A DNA stretch of 64,000 nt from an uncultured Rhodospirillaceae bacterium (GTDB taxonomy: Bacteria > Pseudomonadota > Alphaproteobacteria > CAAGCB01 > CAG-977), in the NCBI GenBank assembly GCA_900553035.1, contig USCC01000001.1:1-64000 (forward strand). The letters are read 5' to 3'. Below, in pieces: positions 7,940-20,409 of the stretch. A program made the position numbers and the translations under genes. How positions within the stretch are numbered: the first letter of the stretch is position 1; every line of letters starts with the position of its first letter. The notes beneath the pieces were generated by a model. It did not search any database. It saw nothing but the letters and a program-made list of their open reading frames with translations, and had not been told where the DNA came from.

Positions 7940-8652
7940 GCGGTTTTCTCCAACATTAAAGAAGACAGGAAAGAAACAAGATCGTCCGTCTGGTAATCGC
8001 AGAAATCAGGCGTTTTTGAAATCATGTTATAAACATTGTCACGGCTGTTCGTGGAAATCCATACCGTTTTCATGCCGATTTTATGAGCTGTCAGCAGGTT
8101 TGTCTGGCTGTCGTCGAACATCACGGCACTTTCGGGGGAAACGCCAAAGGTTTCCAGCATTTTCAAATAGGTTTCCTTCGCGGGCTTGGGCACATATCCG
8201 GCTTCGCGTATGCTGAAAATCCCGTCGAAGCATCCTTCCAACCCGATGCATTTCAGCACGCGTTCGGCATGATGATACGCCCCGTTCGTAAAGACAAACC
8301 GCCGCCCCGGGAGAGCTGAAACCGCCGTGCGAAGAGGCTTGTTTTCCTTCAGACAGGACAGATCCAGATCATGCACGTAATCGGTAAAATCTTCGGGGCG
8401 GACATTGTGCTCCAGCATCAGCCCACGCACCGTCGCACCATATTGCTTATAGTATTTTTTCTGAATTTCGGAAGCGTCTTCACCGTTGACATGCAGGGCA
8501 TCCATGATAAACGACTGGATACGGTCAGCCATCTGGCTGAAAAGGCCTTCCGTCGAGGGGTATAAGGTATCGTCCAGGTCAAAAATCCAGTTGCGGACGG
8601 TTTTAAAGTCATTTCTTAACAGTTCATTGTTCATTATTTTATGCTTACTCAA
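7936..8652 (-). CDS. HAD-family hydrolase, pyrimidine 5'-nucleotidase type
   Basis: About 238 residues with all HAD motifs: W-I-F-D-L-D-D-T-L-Y (nucleophile and acid Asp), F-T-N-G-A (motif II), K-P-A-K-E-T (motif III Lys) and V-M-F-D-D-S-Q-T-N (motif IV). The L-Y-P-S-T-E-G-L-F text after motif I is typical of the SDT1-like pyrimidine 5'-nucleotidase subgroup, common next to dapE-type genes in alphaproteobacteria. The longest start is a TTG at 8652 with GGA 7 nt upstream; an ATG at 8634 is the alternative and has a poorer ribosome site. The physiological substrate is not known. Confidence 0.8.
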   Translation of the reverse strand: MSKHKIMNNELLRNDFKTVRNWIFDLDDTLYPSTEGLFSQMADRIQSFIMDALHVNGEDASEIQKKYYKQYGATVRGLMLEHNVRPEDFTDYVHDLDLSCLKENKPLRTAVSALPGRRFVFTNGAYHHAERVLKCIGLEGCFDGIFSIREAGYVPKPAKETYLKMLETFGVSPESAVMFDDSQTNLLTAHKIGMKTVWISTNSRDNVYNMISKTPDFCDYQTDDLVSFLSSLMLEKTA

Positions 8653-8801
8653 AGTCTTTTCCGGGACATATTATGATACAGGGAAGGACTTAAGAAAAGG
8701 TATATCTTTCGGGAAAAGCACTAAAAATCAGGCCTTCGGACGCTTCAGGCCGCCGCTGTGCGTCGTGCCCCGCTCTTTCGATTTTTCCGATAAAAGCACC
8801 G

Positions 8802-8830
8802 TTGCCCCGGCGAACGCGGAGGTCTATAAT
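8802..8830 (+). promoter_or_regulatory. Sigma70-type promoter for the TM1266-like gene and hydG
   Basis: TTGCCC at 8802-8807, a 17-bp spacer, and a perfect TATAAT at 8825-8830, about 65 bp before the first start codon. No FNR-type inverted repeat is obvious next to it. Confidence 0.7.
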
Positions 8831-8895
8831 AAAATTCGGTTTTTCTCAGCCGCAAGGAATCGCCCGAAGGTGAAGGAAACCGCGAAAGGAAAAAA

Positions 8896-9138
8896 ATGGA
8901 TACACGGGTCGCCCTGATCGGAATTGTCGTCGAAGATAAAAGTTCTGTCATGCACTTGAATACTCTTCTGCATGAATACAGCTCTTATATTATCGGCCGG
9001 ATGGGTGTTCCTTTCCACAAAAAGGAAATCTGCATCATCAGTGTCGCCCTTGACGCTCCACAGGAAGTCATCAGCGCCCTGTCCGGCAAACTGGGGATGC
9101 TGCCCGGCGTATCAACCAAAACAATCTATTCAAAATAA
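8896..9138 (+). CDS. TM1266-family putative hydrogenase-system regulator (ACT-like)
   Basis: An 80-residue protein of the small ACT-like family called iron-only hydrogenase system regulator (TM1266 type). It begins D-T-R-V-A-L-I-G-I-V-V-E-D, continues with Y-S-S-Y-I-I-G-R-M-G-V-P and ends in L-P-G-V-S-T-K-T-I-Y-S-K, which is close to the family pattern; the fold is ferredoxin-like. The family commonly sits beside hydE, hydF or hydG, and here it is 40 bp upstream of hydG. Its molecular role is unproven. A GAAAGGA ribosome site lies just before the ATG. Confidence 0.82.
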   Translation: MDTRVALIGIVVEDKSSVMHLNTLLHEYSSYIIGRMGVPFHKKEICIISVALDAPQEVISALSGKLGMLPGVSTKTIYSK

Positions 9139-9178
9139 TGCTGACGGGAAAGGTTCGCCTGCCCCGAAAGGAGAAAAA

Positions 9179-10597
9179 ATGTACAACCCGAAATCTTTGA
9201 AAGCCGAAGAATTCATCAGTCCTGATGAAATTCTGGAAACTCTGGCCTATGCCGAAGCCCATAAACATAACGCCGCCCTGATCGATTCCATTCTGGAAAA
9301 AGCGGAACAGCGCAAAGGTCTCAGCCACCGTGATGCGTCCGTCCTTCTGGCCTGCGACATTGAAGAAAAAAATCAGAAAATCTACAAACTGGCGGAACAG
9401 ATCAAAAAAGACTTTTACGGCAACCGTATTGTCCTGTTCGCTCCGCTGTACCTGTCAAACTACTGTATCAACGGCTGTCTGTACTGTCCTTATCATCTGA
9501 AAAACAAGCACATCCGGCGCAAAAAGCTGTCTCAGGATGAAATCCGGCGCGAAGTCATTGCGCTTCAGGACATGGGTCACAAGCGTCTGGCTCTGGAAGC
9601 CGGTGAAGACCCCGTCAACAACCCGATTGAATATATTCTGGAAAGCATCCGCACCATTTATTCCATCAAGCATAAAAACGGCGCCATTCGCCGCGTCAAC
9701 GTTAATATTGCGGCGACGACGGTAGAAAACTACCGGAAACTTAAGGACGCCGGAATCGGTACGTACATCCTGTTTCAGGAAACGTATAACCGGGAATCGT
9801 ATGAAACGCTTCATCCGACCGGCCCAAAGCACAATTACGCCTACCATACCGAAGCCATGGACCGCGCCATGGACGGCGGAATTGATGATGTCGGCCTGGG
9901 TGTTCTGTTCGGCCTGGAGTCTTACCGCTATGAATTTGCGGGTCTTCTGATGCATGCCGAGCATCTGGAAGCCGTCCACGGCGTCGGCCCCCATACGATC
10001 AGCGTCCCGCGGGTCTGCCCGGCGGACGATATTGATCCGGCGGCGTTCAATAATACGCTGTCCGACGACCTGTTCGCGAAAATCGTTGCCTGCATCCGTA
10101 TCGCCGTTCCCTATACGGGCATGATCGTTTCGACCCGCGAAAGCCGCAAATCACGCGAACGTGTCCTGCATCTGGGCATTTCTCAAATCAGCGGCGGCTC
10201 TTCGACCAGCGTCGGCGGGGACGTCGAAAAAGAAAGCGAAGACGAAAATTCCGCCCAGTTCGACCTGTCCGACAAACGGACGCTGGACGAGATTGTGAAC
10301 TGGCTGATGCAGATGGGCTATATCCCCAGCTTCTGCACGGCCTGCTACCGCGAAGGGCGAACCGGCGACCGCTTCATGGCGCTGTGCAAAAGCAAGCAGA
10401 TTCAGAACTGCTGTCATCCGAATGCTCTGATGACACTGAAGGAATATCTGGAAGACTATGCCTCCGAAGATACGAAAAAAATCGGATACGACCTGATCCG
10501 CCGGGAGCTGGCCAACATCCCGAAGGAAAAAGTCCGCGCCGTCTGTGAAGACCGGCTGGATAAAATTGCCCGCGGCGAAAGAGATTTCCGTTTTTAA
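9179..10597 (+). CDS. hydG: [FeFe]-hydrogenase H-cluster maturase HydG
   Basis: A 472-residue radical-SAM tyrosine lyase that makes the CO and CN ligands of the [FeFe]-hydrogenase H-cluster. The radical-SAM cluster motif C-x3-C-x2-C is at residues 96, 100 and 103 (C-I-N-G-C-L-Y-C). The HydG-specific C-terminal motif C-x2-C-x22-C is at 386, 389 and 412. The frame extends upstream to 8972, but GAAAGGAG just before the ATG at 9179 and the normal HydG length fix the start. The hydrogenase itself, HydE and HydF are not in this window. A strong terminator follows. Confidence 0.95.
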   Translation: MYNPKSLKAEEFISPDEILETLAYAEAHKHNAALIDSILEKAEQRKGLSHRDASVLLACDIEEKNQKIYKLAEQIKKDFYGNRIVLFAPLYLSNYCINGCLYCPYHLKNKHIRRKKLSQDEIRREVIALQDMGHKRLALEAGEDPVNNPIEYILESIRTIYSIKHKNGAIRRVNVNIAATTVENYRKLKDAGIGTYILFQETYNRESYETLHPTGPKHNYAYHTEAMDRAMDGGIDDVGLGVLFGLESYRYEFAGLLMHAEHLEAVHGVGPHTISVPRVCPADDIDPAAFNNTLSDDLFAKIVACIRIAVPYTGMIVSTRESRKSRERVLHLGISQISGGSSTSVGGDVEKESEDENSAQFDLSDKRTLDEIVNWLMQMGYIPSFCTACYREGRTGDRFMALCKSKQIQNCCHPNALMTLKEYLEDYASEDTKKIGYDLIRRELANIPKEKVRAVCEDRLDKIARGERDFRF

Positions 10598-10612
10598 CCA
10601 TAACCTCATGCG

Positions 10613-10639
10613 AACGCCCCCTGAAAAAGGGGGCGTTTT
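10613..10639 (+). terminator. Intrinsic terminator after hydG
   Basis: Stem AACGCCCCC (10613-10621) with GGGGGCGTT (10629-10637), short A-rich loop, and trailing Ts. The symmetric layout would also serve the converging transporter gene. Confidence 0.85.
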
Positions 10640-10675
10640 CACAAGAAGCACGGCGGCCGCTTTATAAGACCGCCC

Positions 10676-12328
10676 TCAGAATAGCAACAGAGCGATCGCC
10701 TGAACCGCCGCAATACGCAAAGCCAGCGTCAGCGGATACACCGTCGCATACCCCAGCGCCGCCGCGTCCGTTCCCGACATATTGGAAATAAATGTCAGGG
10801 ATGGAAGGCTGGTAATGCATCCCGAAAGCGCACCACACAGCGTCAGATAGTTCATCTTTTTGAAAATGCGCATGTACGCACCCACCAGAAACAGCGGAAC
10901 CGTCGTGATCAAAATACCCATACCGATCAGGAACACCCCCTCGCCGCTTCCGATCAGGCTGAAGAAGCCGGCGCCCGAGGAAATTCCGACAACCGCCAGA
11001 AACAGAATCAGACCCAGCTCCTTAAAGGCTTTCAGAACATTCTGCGGCGTGTAGAAAATAATATGCCCCAACGACCCGCGGTACGACAGCAGAAGCGCCG
11101 TCACCAGAGGCCCGCCCGCGGCTCCGAGCTTCAGAGGAACGCCGACTCCGGGAATGTAAAACGGGATGAGTCCGATCAGGATCCCCAGCATCAGGCCGAT
11201 AAAAAACGGCACGAAACGGGTCGTGTTCATCGCTTCCGCACTGTTCCCCAGATACCGGACCAGAGGAAGAACGTTGACGGCCTTGCCGACGACAACCACG
11301 GCATCACCGTAAGCCAGCCTCAGATCCGGCTGAGGCGACAGGGAAATACCGTTGCGGATCACGCGGGAAATCACCCAGTGGTGCCGGGAATGCCCCATGA
11401 TTTTCTGCAACGGTTTGCCGACCCGGGACGGACGAGTCACCAGAATGGTCTGTGATTGGATTTTCGAAGCGCTTTCCACCATCAGATCACGCTGGGGATC
11501 CACCTGGAACAGCAGGGAAATCGTTGAAAAATAGGTTTTCGGACCGAACAGAAGCAAAATATCGCCGACCTGGATTTTCGTATGTTCATGCGGAACAATA
11601 TATTCATCACCGCGCTTCATCCGGGAAACGGCCATGGCGTAATGAACCATCTTCAGAAAATGGCCGATTTCAATCCCGTTGAAATTCGGATTGTTGACGA
11701 CAACGTTGAACGCCTCCATCTGCGGGTTGTCCTGGGCTTTCTGATACTCATAGGCCGCGACTTCATCCGCGATATTGACACGGAACGCCGCACGCAGAAG
11801 GATGAAAACGATAATGCTGCTGAGAATCGTAAAAGGGTACGCAATGGCATAGGCCAGCCCGGATTTGGCAATTTCATCCCCATGAACGCCCAGTTCGCCT
11901 AAAATTTGCTGCGCGGCGCCCAAAGCCGGCGTACTGGTGACCGCACCCGAATAAAGCCCCAGCGTTTCCGGAAGGGAAACGCCGCCCCACCTGTAAATCA
12001 GCATGGCAATGACGGAGCCGACAAAAACGACGCATAACGCCGTCATGTTCAGTATCAGACCGTTTTTGCGCAGGGACGCAAAAATACTCGGCCCGACCGA
12101 CAGCCCCATGGAATAAATGAACAACACCAGTCCGAATTCACGGATGAAGGCCAGGACTTCGGGGTTCAGAACCGTTTCGCGGACATTCAGAAAATGCCCG
12201 ACCACCAGCCCGGCAAACAGAACGCCGCCGGCCCCCAGACTGATTCCCCGAACCTTCAGACCGCCCAGAAAAATTCCGGCGAATGAGGTGACACTCAGAC
12301 AAAGAATCGTCAAAACCGCTAAAGACAT
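10676..12328 (-). CDS. AspT/YidE/YbjL-type transporter
   Basis: A 550-residue membrane protein with the two-fold repeat of the aspartate:alanine exchanger (AspT/YidE) family. Each half has about five hydrophobic segments and a glycine-rich A-V-T-S-T-P-A-L-G-A-A / G-C-I-T-S-L-P-S-L-T type signature. Two TrkA-C-like regulatory domains lie between the halves, roughly residues 200-370. Family members exchange amino or dicarboxylic acids; the substrate here is unknown. The gene is alone, converging on hydG, and has a 168-bp upstream AT-rich region. Confidence 0.83.
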   Translation of the reverse strand: MSLAVLTILCLSVTSFAGIFLGGLKVRGISLGAGGVLFAGLVVGHFLNVRETVLNPEVLAFIREFGLVLFIYSMGLSVGPSIFASLRKNGLILNMTALCVVFVGSVIAMLIYRWGGVSLPETLGLYSGAVTSTPALGAAQQILGELGVHGDEIAKSGLAYAIAYPFTILSSIIVFILLRAAFRVNIADEVAAYEYQKAQDNPQMEAFNVVVNNPNFNGIEIGHFLKMVHYAMAVSRMKRGDEYIVPHEHTKIQVGDILLLFGPKTYFSTISLLFQVDPQRDLMVESASKIQSQTILVTRPSRVGKPLQKIMGHSRHHWVISRVIRNGISLSPQPDLRLAYGDAVVVVGKAVNVLPLVRYLGNSAEAMNTTRFVPFFIGLMLGILIGLIPFYIPGVGVPLKLGAAGGPLVTALLLSYRGSLGHIIFYTPQNVLKAFKELGLILFLAVVGISSGAGFFSLIGSGEGVFLIGMGILITTVPLFLVGAYMRIFKKMNYLTLCGALSGCITSLPSLTFISNMSGTDAAALGYATVYPLTLALRIAAVQAIALLLF

Positions 12329-12496
12329 ATCCGCACTTCCGACAAAAATAATAAATGCCTTATTCTAACGTCCCAAATATAAATTATTTATTTAGAATGT
12401 CACTCTGAATCGAAAAAAATGTTTTATTTCCGCTGATTACCCCGAAACGCGCCTGACCGCCGGATACAGCGGAACGGAGGCCGGTCAAATAAAAAA

Positions 12497-13114
12497 TCAC
12501 GCACTCAAAGTCGAAAACAGCGTTTCAAAGTCACCCGAACAAAGAATGCCGTGCAGACGTTCAATTTCTTCTTCCGGCCGGTCATAAATTTTCAGCTTCA
12601 GAATCCCGGAAATGACATCTTCCGGAAAGCGGTACCGGATAACCCGAGCCGGATTCCCGCCGACCACGGCATACGCCGGAACATCCTTTACAACAACGCT
12701 TCCGGCCGCGACAACCGCTCCTTCCGCAATCCGGACTCCGGGCAGAATCACGCTTCTCATCCCCAGCCAGACGGCATCCTCGAGAACGGTATCCCCTTTG
12801 CTCTGATAGGCTTCGACGATTTTGTCCTCAAACGGATAATTGGAAATCCAATCATTCCTGTGTGTGCTGTTCCCGCCCATCAGGATGACGGTCTCTGCCC
12901 CGATGCATACATAGTTGCCGATGTACAGCCGGTCAATCTCCCACTGAGGCTCCCAGGCCTCCAGACTGTAGGAATCTCCGTACAGGTAACGCACGACATA
13001 CTCTTCAAAATCCGGAGTCCAGGCATTGCTGTAATAGCTTTTCGTCCCTTTGATGATGATGTTCGGATTTTTCACACTCTGGTGCAGGTACTGAACCTTT
13101 GACCAATGCTTCAT
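12497..13114 (-). CDS. CatB-related O-acetyltransferase (hexapeptide repeat)
   Basis: A 205-residue xenobiotic/streptogramin-type acetyltransferase of the left-handed beta-helix group. It carries the [11 protein letters not shown] coil, the catalytic-type His in [22 protein letters not shown], and the closing coil [14 protein letters not shown] ... G-N-P-A-R-V-I. The start at 13114 has a GGGA/GGAAAAGG ribosome region. The frame stays open further upstream, but that part would read through the tRNA gene and is not real. Relatives acetylate chloramphenicol or streptogramins, but many are housekeeping enzymes, so resistance should not be assumed. Confidence 0.82.
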   Translation of the reverse strand: MKHWSKVQYLHQSVKNPNIIIKGTKSYYSNAWTPDFEEYVVRYLYGDSYSLEAWEPQWEIDRLYIGNYVCIGAETVILMGGNSTHRNDWISNYPFEDKIVEAYQSKGDTVLEDAVWLGMRSVILPGVRIAEGAVVAAGSVVVKDVPAYAVVGGNPARVIRYRFPEDVISGILKLKIYDRPEEEIERLHGILCSGDFETLFSTLSA

Positions 13115-13171
13115 CCTTTTCCCTCCGTCCCTTTTCAAAAAAGCCCCGGCCGCCGTCCCGCCGAAGGCCGC

Positions 13172-13208
13172 AAAAAAGCCCTGAACTTTAAGGAGTTCAG
13201 GGCTTTTT
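13172..13208. terminator. Bidirectional terminator after tRNA-Thr
   Basis: Perfect 10-bp stem AGCCCTGAAC (13177-13186) with GTTCAGGGCT (13195-13204), flanked by an A run on the left and a T run on the right. On the minus strand it directly follows the tRNA and precedes the acetyltransferase. Confidence 0.85.
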
Positions 13209-13210
13209 GA

Positions 13211-13286
13211 TGGTGCCGTTGGAGAGACTTGAACTCCCGACCCGCGCATTACGAATGCGCTGCTCTACCAACTGAGCTACAACGGC
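13211..13286 (-). tRNA. tRNA-Thr (anticodon CGU)
   Basis: The 76-nt cloverleaf reads on the minus strand: acceptor stem GCCGTTG / CAACGGC, D-arm with AGTTGGTA, anticodon stem GCGCA / TGCGC around the loop TTCGTAA (anticodon CGT), T-loop TTCAAGT, and an encoded 3' CCA. It decodes ACG. Confidence 0.95.
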
Positions 13287-13298
13287 ACGACAGCACCC

Positions 13299-13326
13299 TT
13301 TTATCTCGTTTCAAAAGGAACTGCAA
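13299..13326 (-). promoter_or_regulatory. Candidate promoter of tRNA-Thr
   Basis: On the minus strand TTGCAG (13321-13326), a 16-bp spacer and ATAAAA (13299-13304), placing the start a few bases before the tRNA 5' end. Both boxes are imperfect. Confidence 0.4.
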
Positions 13327-13339
13327 GCGTTTTTTTTCA

Positions 13340-17037
<3,698 letters not shown>

Positions 17038-17059
17038 TTCATTTGCCGTAATAATTTTC

Positions 17060-18184
17060 TTACACCCGCATCGGCATCAAAACGAACAGGACGCTGGGAT
17101 CGGACAGATCCGTCAAAACAGTCGGAGACGCCGAATCCAGGAAAGCGACGCGCACCAGGCCGCCCTTGATCTGGCCCAGAACATCCAGCAGATAACGGTA
17201 GTTAAAGCCGACGTCCACCCCTTCCGCGTCGTATTTGGCTTCCAGTTCGTCCTGCGCGCTTCCCTCTTCGGCGTTCGCGGCGGAAACCGTGACCAGCCCT
17301 TTGGAAACGGACAGACGGACAGCGCGCGATTTTTCGGACACGACAGCCACACGGTCGACCGCGGCCATCAAAGCCGGCGCTTCGACTTCCAGAATCTTGT
17401 CGTTTTCCAGAGGAATTACGCGTTCATAATCCGGGTATGTTCCTTCAATCAGCAAGGACGTCAGAATCAGATTGCCGAATGTGAACTGGATTTTATACGT
17501 GGACAAAGCCACCTTGACTTCGCCGGATTCTTCGGCCAGAAGCTTGCTCAGCTCGCCGATCGCCTTGCGCGGGATGATAATACCCGGCATTCCGGCGGCG
17601 CCTTCGGGGAAAACGGCTTCGGCACAGGCCAGACGATGGCCGTCTGTCGCGACGGCGCGCAGGATTTTCTCCTCCTTGGACGTCGCTTCGTGCAGATAAA
17701 TACCGTTCAGATAGTAGCGGGTCTCTTCCGTTGACACGGCAAAAGCCGTCCGTTCAATCAGATCCTGCAGATCCTGAGCCGGAAGGACAAACGTGTGCGT
17801 CATTTCACCCTCGGCAATCGTCGGAAAATCCTCGCCCGGCATCGTCGCCAGAGCGAACTTCGCACGTCCCGCGGCAATGTTCAGCTGCCCCTTTTCAGTA
17901 TTCAGCGAAAATTCGATTTCCGCTCCGTCCGGAAGCTTCCGGATGATTTCGTACAGCTTGTGTGCCGGCGCGGTAATGGATCCCGCGGCATCGACCTTTG
18001 CAGACGCGTTTTCACTGATTTCCAGTTCGTTGTCCGTCGCGTTCAGGACAATCCGACCTTCTTCCCCGGCCTCGGCCGTGATTTTCACATTCGAGAGCAA
18101 CGGGTTCGTATGGCGGCGTTCGACCACGTTCTGGACATGGGACAATGACTTCAATAAAGCGGCGCGTTCAATTGTAAACTTCAT
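17060..18184 (-). CDS. dnaN: DNA polymerase III subunit beta (sliding clamp)
   Basis: A 374-residue clamp that tethers DNA polymerase III to the template. It begins M-K-F-T-I-E-R-A, has L-L-S-N-V-K-I near residue 29, L-N-G-I-Y-L-H, T-D-G-H-R-L-A and the C-terminal V-L-M-P-M-R-V that closes the dimer interface. The open frame extends upstream to 18433, but AAGG five bases before 18184 and the family N-terminus fix the start. A promoter lies about 66 bp upstream, so the gene can be expressed separately from dnaA. Confidence 0.96.
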   Translation of the reverse strand: MKFTIERAALLKSLSHVQNVVERRHTNPLLSNVKITAEAGEEGRIVLNATDNELEISENASAKVDAAGSITAPAHKLYEIIRKLPDGAEIEFSLNTEKGQLNIAAGRAKFALATMPGEDFPTIAEGEMTHTFVLPAQDLQDLIERTAFAVSTEETRYYLNGIYLHEATSKEEKILRAVATDGHRLACAEAVFPEGAAGMPGIIIPRKAIGELSKLLAEESGEVKVALSTYKIQFTFGNLILTSLLIEGTYPDYERVIPLENDKILEVEAPALMAAVDRVAVVSEKSRAVRLSVSKGLVTVSAANAEEGSAQDELEAKYDAEGVDVGFNYRYLLDVLGQIKGGLVRVAFLDSASPTVLTDLSDPSVLFVLMPMRV

Positions 18185-18728
18185 GGGACCTTCTGCTTGG
18201 CAAAATGGTTGAAAAATAACTTTGAAACAGTCGTCAACTGTAAGGCCGTTAGTATACCACAAACCCCCATTTTCCCAAGCAAAAAATGATGCTTTTCCCC
18301 GAGTCGCCATTCTTTTTGCATGACGGTTTCCAACACAGGCGGCCTTTGGAAAAACTGCGTAGAAAGAAGCGCCCGAATCCGAGCCTCCGCCGCCCTTCGG
18401 AAGCGCCGGGATTTTGCGTGAAACGAAAGGCAAACGACGTTGCTCAAAAAAAGAGGAAGAAAGCCGCCGGACTCAGAAAGCATCAAAATCTTTCCGGAAG
18501 TTACGGCATAGAACCGTCTCAGGCGAGCGGGTCTTTTCCTTCGCAGAACCACGGAACGGCAGGATTGTGCACATTCTTCCGGGAAAAAGAGGTCAAACCC
18601 GGCCGCCTTTATGCCCGGAACACCAGAAGAAAGAATAAGCCCCCCTTGCGGGGAAAGGCCTTTCAGTCCGGGAATTTATCTGCCTTTCAGACTCATCCGC
18701 GTCTTTCGGCGTCAGAACTTCAGAGGGA
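18185..18728. other. Noncoding dnaA-dnaN intergenic region (544 bp)
   Basis: No credible gene is seen: the open frames here lack ribosome sites and family features. It contains the dnaN promoter at its left end. On the minus strand a CCCC-GCAA-GGGG hairpin near 18640-18655 may help end the dnaA transcript. I looked for DnaA boxes and found only a weak TTGTGCACA near 18564 (two mismatches), so an origin here is not supported by eye. Confidence 0.5.
18251..18278 (-). promoter_or_regulatory. Candidate dnaN promoter
   Basis: On the minus strand TTGGGA (18273-18278), a 16-bp spacer and TATACT (18251-18256), about 66 bp before the dnaN ATG. Confidence 0.55.
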
Positions 18729-20111
18729 TTACAGAGAAAGGGAACGGCGCAGTCCCTCCACCTCGTCGCGGAAAGAAGCGTCCTCACCCATCATTTCCTC
18801 AACTTTGCGCACCGCGTGGATGACCGTCGTATGGTCACGGTCGAATTTGCGCCCGATTTCAGGCAGTGAACGCGGCGTCAGCGTTTTCGACAGGAACATC
18901 GCCACCTGACGCGGACGGGCGACGTTGCGCTCCCGCCGTTTTGACTGCATTTCGGAAATACGGATGTTGTAATGCTCGGCCACCTTGCGCTGGATTTCCT
19001 CAATCGTCACACGGCGATCCAGAACATTCAGGACGTCGCGCAGAATCTCGCGCGTCCGGTCCAGAGTCACCGAGCCTCCCATCAGCTGGACATGCGAAGC
19101 CACCCGAATCAAAGCCCCTTCCAGCTCCCGGACGCTGGAAGTCATTTTCTCGGCCAGGAATTCAATGACATCCTGCGGGATGAAGACCCCCAAAGACTGC
19201 GCTTTTGTTTCCAGAATGCCCAGCCGGAGTTCATACGTCGTCGGATGAATGTCCGCCACCAACCCCGACCCCAGACGCGTTTTCAGACGATCCTCAATAC
19301 CTTCCAGATTAACGGGCGGCTTGTCGGCCGACAGAACGATCTGTTTGCCCTGATCAACCAGAGCGTTGAACGTATGGAAAAATTCCTCCTGTGTATTTTC
19401 CTTGCCGATCAGAAACTGGACGTCGTCAATCATCAGGACGTCAACGGCGCGGAGCTGTTCCTTGAACGAAAAAGTGTCCTTGAACCGAATGGCGCGGATA
19501 AAGCGGTACATGAATTTTTCAGCGGACAGGTAGACCACTTTGCGCGACGGATTGCGTTCCCGGATGTGCCATGCAATCGAATGCATCAGATGCGTCTTGC
19601 CCAGACCCACTCCCGAATAAAGATACAGGGGATTAAAGGAAACGGCATCGGATTCGGCCACCCGGCGGGCGGCGGCATAAGCGAACTCGTTCGGCTTTCC
19701 GACCACAAAATTATCGAACGTGAAGCGGGGATCCAACGCTGCGGACAGGTCATCCTTTTCAGCCGGTTCGGGCATATCGGGCACTTCGGCGGGCTGAGGT
19801 TCGGCAACCGTCGGAGCGGCGTATGAATTTGGCAGAGCGGACGCCGTGGGACGACCGACATCAAAAACAAGAGACTCGATCTCCGGATTGTGTTCCCGCC
19901 AGATTTCGGACACATCATCGGCAAAATGGCGCACAATATAGTCGCGCATAAAACGCGTCGGAAGATACAGCGACAGGATACCGTCGCGGAAACCGCCCAG
20001 CGCCATCGGTTCCAGCCAGCTTTCAAACGCGGAATCGCCGACCTTCCGGCGCAAATCCCGGCACACGAACTGCCATTGCTCCATCAATGTTTCCATTTTC
20101 TGTTCAGCCAT
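18729..20111 (-). CDS. dnaA: Chromosomal replication initiator DnaA
   Basis: A 460-residue AAA+ initiator. Domain I (residues 10-90) includes W-Q-F-V-C-R-D-L-R. A short acidic linker follows, then the ATPase domain with F-D-N-F-V-V-G-K-P-N, Walker A S-G-V-G-L-G-K-T-H and Walker B L-M-I-D-D-V-Q-F-L. Domain IV has the DnaA signature R-D-H-T-T-V-I-H-A-V-R-K near the end. The size fits the family. It is transcribed toward dnaN, and rpsT lies upstream in the same orientation. A palindrome-containing promoter precedes it. Confidence 0.97.
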   Translation of the reverse strand: MAEQKMETLMEQWQFVCRDLRRKVGDSAFESWLEPMALGGFRDGILSLYLPTRFMRDYIVRHFADDVSEIWREHNPEIESLVFDVGRPTASALPNSYAAPTVAEPQPAEVPDMPEPAEKDDLSAALDPRFTFDNFVVGKPNEFAYAAARRVAESDAVSFNPLYLYSGVGLGKTHLMHSIAWHIRERNPSRKVVYLSAEKFMYRFIRAIRFKDTFSFKEQLRAVDVLMIDDVQFLIGKENTQEEFFHTFNALVDQGKQIVLSADKPPVNLEGIEDRLKTRLGSGLVADIHPTTYELRLGILETKAQSLGVFIPQDVIEFLAEKMTSSVRELEGALIRVASHVQLMGGSVTLDRTREILRDVLNVLDRRVTIEEIQRKVAEHYNIRISEMQSKRRERNVARPRQVAMFLSKTLTPRSLPEIGRKFDRDHTTVIHAVRKVEEMMGEDASFRDEVEGLRRSLSL

Positions 20112-20170
20112 CGTTTAAAAGCCCTGGTTTTTATGAAAAAGAATCGAAACTGTCCCGATTCTGTGCCGTG

Positions 20171-20199
20171 ATACTAGCGGCACCGGTGCCGAAAGGCAA
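20171..20199 (-). promoter_or_regulatory. Probable dnaA promoter with internal palindrome
   Basis: On the minus strand TTGCCT (20194-20199), a 17-bp spacer and TAGTAT (20171-20176). The spacer contains a perfect 14-bp palindrome (20178-20191, CGGCACCGGTGCCG), so a regulator bound there would block polymerase. Confidence 0.6.
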
Positions 20200-20304
20200 C
20201 AGACGAAGGCGCCGAAAAATAAATAAAAAGGCTTGACTCAACATCTTGTACCGGCGCCGCCTGAAACCCCTATTTCTCTACAGCTTCAGGGGAATCAGAA
20301 TCCG

Positions 20305-20313
20305 TTTTCCACA
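20305..20313 (+). promoter_or_regulatory. Single DnaA-box-like site
   Basis: TTTTCCACA differs at one base from the consensus TTATCCACA. It stands alone upstream of dnaA and may be autoregulatory or chance. Confidence 0.3.
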
Positions 20314-20325
20314 ACCCGGGCAAAC

Positions 20326-20366
20326 AAAAAGCAGACTGCTGAAAAACAGTCTGCCTTGTTTTTTAT
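20326..20366. terminator. Terminator downstream of rpsT
   Basis: Stem GCAGACTG (20331-20338) with CAGTCTGC (20347-20354), an A run on the left (a T run for the minus-strand rpsT transcript) and a T run on the right. Confidence 0.75.
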
Positions 20367-20409
20367 CGACAGCCTTGCCCGGCCCCGTTCCGGAACGACC
20401 GGCGGCGGA

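Noticed and set aside
8972..9178. Upstream extension of hydG
   Set aside because: It overlaps the TM1266-like gene; GAAAGGAG and family length fix the start at 9179.
12497..13114. Antibiotic resistance gene on a mobile element
   Set aside because: No transposase, inverted repeats or integron site nearby; the family has many non-resistance members.
13115..13249. N-terminal extension of the acetyltransferase frame through the tRNA gene
   Set aside because: It reads through tRNA-Thr and a terminator; the ATG at 13114 has a ribosome site and the family start.
18286..18909. Possible gene in the dnaA-dnaN gap
   Set aside because: It runs into dnaA antisense, has no ribosome site, and no family features.
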